A DNA stretch of 64,000 nt, from the NCBI RefSeq assembly GCF_014652715.1, contig NZ_BMZI01000005.1:97551-161550 (forward strand). Reading direction: 5' to 3'. Positions 62,830 through 64,000 of the stretch are shown piece after piece. The number at the start of each line of letters is the position of its first letter. Position 1 is the stretch's first letter. Source of the DNA: Salinicola rhizosphaerae. Its GTDB lineage: Bacteria; Pseudomonadota; Gammaproteobacteria; Pseudomonadales; Halomonadaceae. Position numbers and translations under genes: made by a program. The notes under the pieces are model-generated. The model had not been told where the DNA came from. It did no database searches and was given only the letters and a program-made list of their open reading frames with translations.

Positions 62830-63840
62830 ATGACCACCAGATCCGCCCGGCGCGTGACGCGCCATCGCTGCGGCAAGGGATTCACCTATCGTACGGCCAG
62901 CGGCAAGACGCTGACCGACAAGTCCTGGCGCGACTGGATCGCGACGCTGGCGATTCCACCGGCCTGGCGCGACGTCGAGATCGTGCTCGACAAGCAGCAC
63001 CATATCCACGCCACCGGCCGTGACAGCGCCGGACGCAAGCAGTACGTCTACAACGCCGAATGGCGGGAAAAGCGCGAGGTACTCAAGTTCGACCGTATCG
63101 TCGAGTTCGCCCAGCGGCTGACGCCGATGCGGCGCACCACTGGCCAGCATCTCGCGCTCGACGGCATGCCGCGTGAGAAGGTGCTGGCCTGCATGGTGCG
63201 ACTGATCGATAGCGCTTACTTCCGCCCGGGCAGTGAGCGCTATCGCGACGAGAACGAATCCTACGGCTTGACCACCATGCGCTCGAAGCACCTGACCATC
63301 GAGGGTGACGAGCTGATCTTCGACTATCAGGGCAAGAGCGGGCAGCAGCAGCACCGCGTGGTCGAAGATGAGCGGCTGGCCAGGATCGTCGCCGAGCTCG
63401 ATGACATTCCCGGCTACGAGATCTTCAAGTATTTCGACGATGACGGGAACAAGGTGCACGTCGACAGTCACGACCTCAACGACTACATCCATGACGTCAT
63501 GGGCGAACGCTTCAGTGCCAAGGACTTCCGCACCTGGGCCGGCACTTCCATCGCCGCGCTGGCGCTCGAAGAGCTCGGCCCGGGCGAGGACGACAAGACG
63601 AGCGAGAAGAACGTGCGAGAAGCGGTCGAGCGCGTCGCCAAGATGCTCGGCAACACCCCGAGCATCGCCAAGGCCAGCTACATCGACCCACGGGTGGTCG
63701 AGAATTACCTCGACGGCCGCACCCTCGAGCACTTTCGCAAGCTGGTGGAAACGAAGCTCGAGCAGGACGACGAGCTCATCGGGCCGGACGAGCGTGCCAT
63801 ACTCGGCCTGCTGCGTAGTCGTCTGAAATCGGAACGTTGA
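62830..63840 (+). CDS. DNA topoisomerase IB (poxvirus-type)
   Basis: This 336-residue type IB topoisomerase relaxes supercoils through a 3'-phosphotyrosine link. The C-terminal catalytic region has FRTWAGTSIAALAL (Arg) and SYIDPRVV with the active Tyr284; the N-terminal part has IPPAWRDVEIVLD, which fits bacterial members. AAGGAG lies 7 bases before ATG 62830; an in-frame ATG at 62782 is not needed. It is divergent from the DUF2254 gene. Confidence 0.9.
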   Translation: MTTRSARRVTRHRCGKGFTYRTASGKTLTDKSWRDWIATLAIPPAWRDVEIVLDKQHHIHATGRDSAGRKQYVYNAEWREKREVLKFDRIVEFAQRLTPMRRTTGQHLALDGMPREKVLACMVRLIDSAYFRPGSERYRDENESYGLTTMRSKHLTIEGDELIFDYQGKSGQQQHRVVEDERLARIVAELDDIPGYEIFKYFDDDGNKVHVDSHDLNDYIHDVMGERFSAKDFRTWAGTSIAALALEELGPGEDDKTSEKNVREAVERVAKMLGNTPSIAKASYIDPRVVENYLDGRTLEHFRKLVETKLEQDDELIGPDERAILGLLRSRLKSER

Positions 63841-63930
63841 ACGCTATCCCGCTCGACGTAACGGTAATCGACGCCGCAAGTAAGCAGATGCTAAAAGAGA
63901 AGGTCATTTTCCACTGTCAGGGATCGCCCC

Positions 63931-64000
63931 ATGAGCCACGCCGACACGACATTCGATACCGTCGTCTACGTCACCAACGCCGGGGACGGCACCATCGGCA
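63931..64000 (+). CDS. 5' end of a YVTN-type beta-propeller protein (partial)
   Basis: Only 23 codons are visible. The ATG at 63931 follows AGGGAT and encodes MSHADTTFDTVVYVTNAGDG, where VYVTNAGDG is a blade start of YVTN/6-phosphogluconolactonase-like propellers. The rest of the gene lies beyond the right edge, so the function cannot be decided. Confidence 0.6.
   Translation, partial: MSHADTTFDTVVYVTNAGDGTIG

Noticed and set aside
62734-63732. Long minus-strand open frame continuing from DUF2254 across the topoisomerase gene
   Set aside because: Similarity to DUF2254 starts only at 62733; the rest mirrors the antisense of a well-supported topoisomerase IB gene and is a GC-rich frame artefact.

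Overview
The window is GC-rich and densely coded, with frequent ATGA start/stop overlaps, good AGGAG-type ribosome sites and occasional GTG/TTG starts. The gene content suggests a halophilic or halotolerant gammaproteobacterium of the Halomonadaceae type (Salinicola/Halomonas/Chromohalobacter-like). It combines a full glycine betaine demethylation pathway, a GbdR-type regulator, SbcCD, Tpx, several TonB-dependent receptors and Efe-type iron uptake. The genus is inferred; no rRNA or other taxonomic marker is present. I found no tRNA, rRNA, CRISPR array, transposase, prophage or plasmid gene.

Layout. 1-3.7 kb: a creatininase-family hydrolase cut by the left edge, then a DMT exporter followed by an amidoligase and a class I glutamine amidotransferase whose stop and start codons overlap. 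3.7-13.2 kb: a minus-strand operon of a LysR regulator, a polyamine/opine-type ABC importer, three subunits resembling a heterotrimeric flavin dehydrogenase (HcnABC, opine oxidase or D-hydroxyproline dehydrogenase type) plus a second flavin beta-like subunit, and a RidA protein. 13.3-16.0 kb: two tandem paralogous MHS-type MFS transporters. 16.3-21 kb: OsmC, thiol peroxidase, a DUF1415 protein, an aldo/keto reductase, an exported alpha/beta hydrolase and endonuclease V. 21.3-25.9 kb: sbcD-sbcC. 26.3-30 kb: a CitMHS-type transporter, WrbA, an ArgE-like deacetylase and a gamma-glutamylcyclotransferase remnant.

30-56.5 kb holds glycine betaine catabolism in two pieces. First come fdhA, gbcB and divergent gbcA (30.1-34.4 kb) with a sugar-porter MFS gene. 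After an iron block come etfB, etfA, dgcB, dgcA, a DUF5943 protein and an M19 dipeptidase, all minus strand (45.8-54.0 kb), then azlCD on the plus strand and the AraC-type regulator gbdR (55.4-56.5 kb). Together they would convert glycine betaine to dimethylglycine (GbcAB) and then sarcosine (DgcAB, electrons to the Etf pair), with FdhA oxidising released formaldehyde. The inserted block (36.1-45.8 kb) has two TonB-dependent siderophore receptors, a FhuD-like binding protein and a fused FhuB permease without an adjacent ATPase, with Fur-box-like sites. It ends with a sugar-isomerase-family gene, a small unknown gene and a LapG-like cysteine protease.

56.9-61.4 kb is an efeU-efeO-efeB iron transport operon plus an extra EfeM-like M75 protein. 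The right end has a DUF2254 membrane protein, a type IB topoisomerase and the first codons of a YVTN beta-propeller gene. The most unusual points are the flavin dehydrogenase operon with two beta-type subunits, the EfeO whose M75 HxxE motif reads HRLA while a neighbouring EfeM keeps HRLE, a DgcA lacking one expected iron-sulfur cysteine, and several short in-frame or leader tandem repeats (sbcC, etfB, efeM leader).
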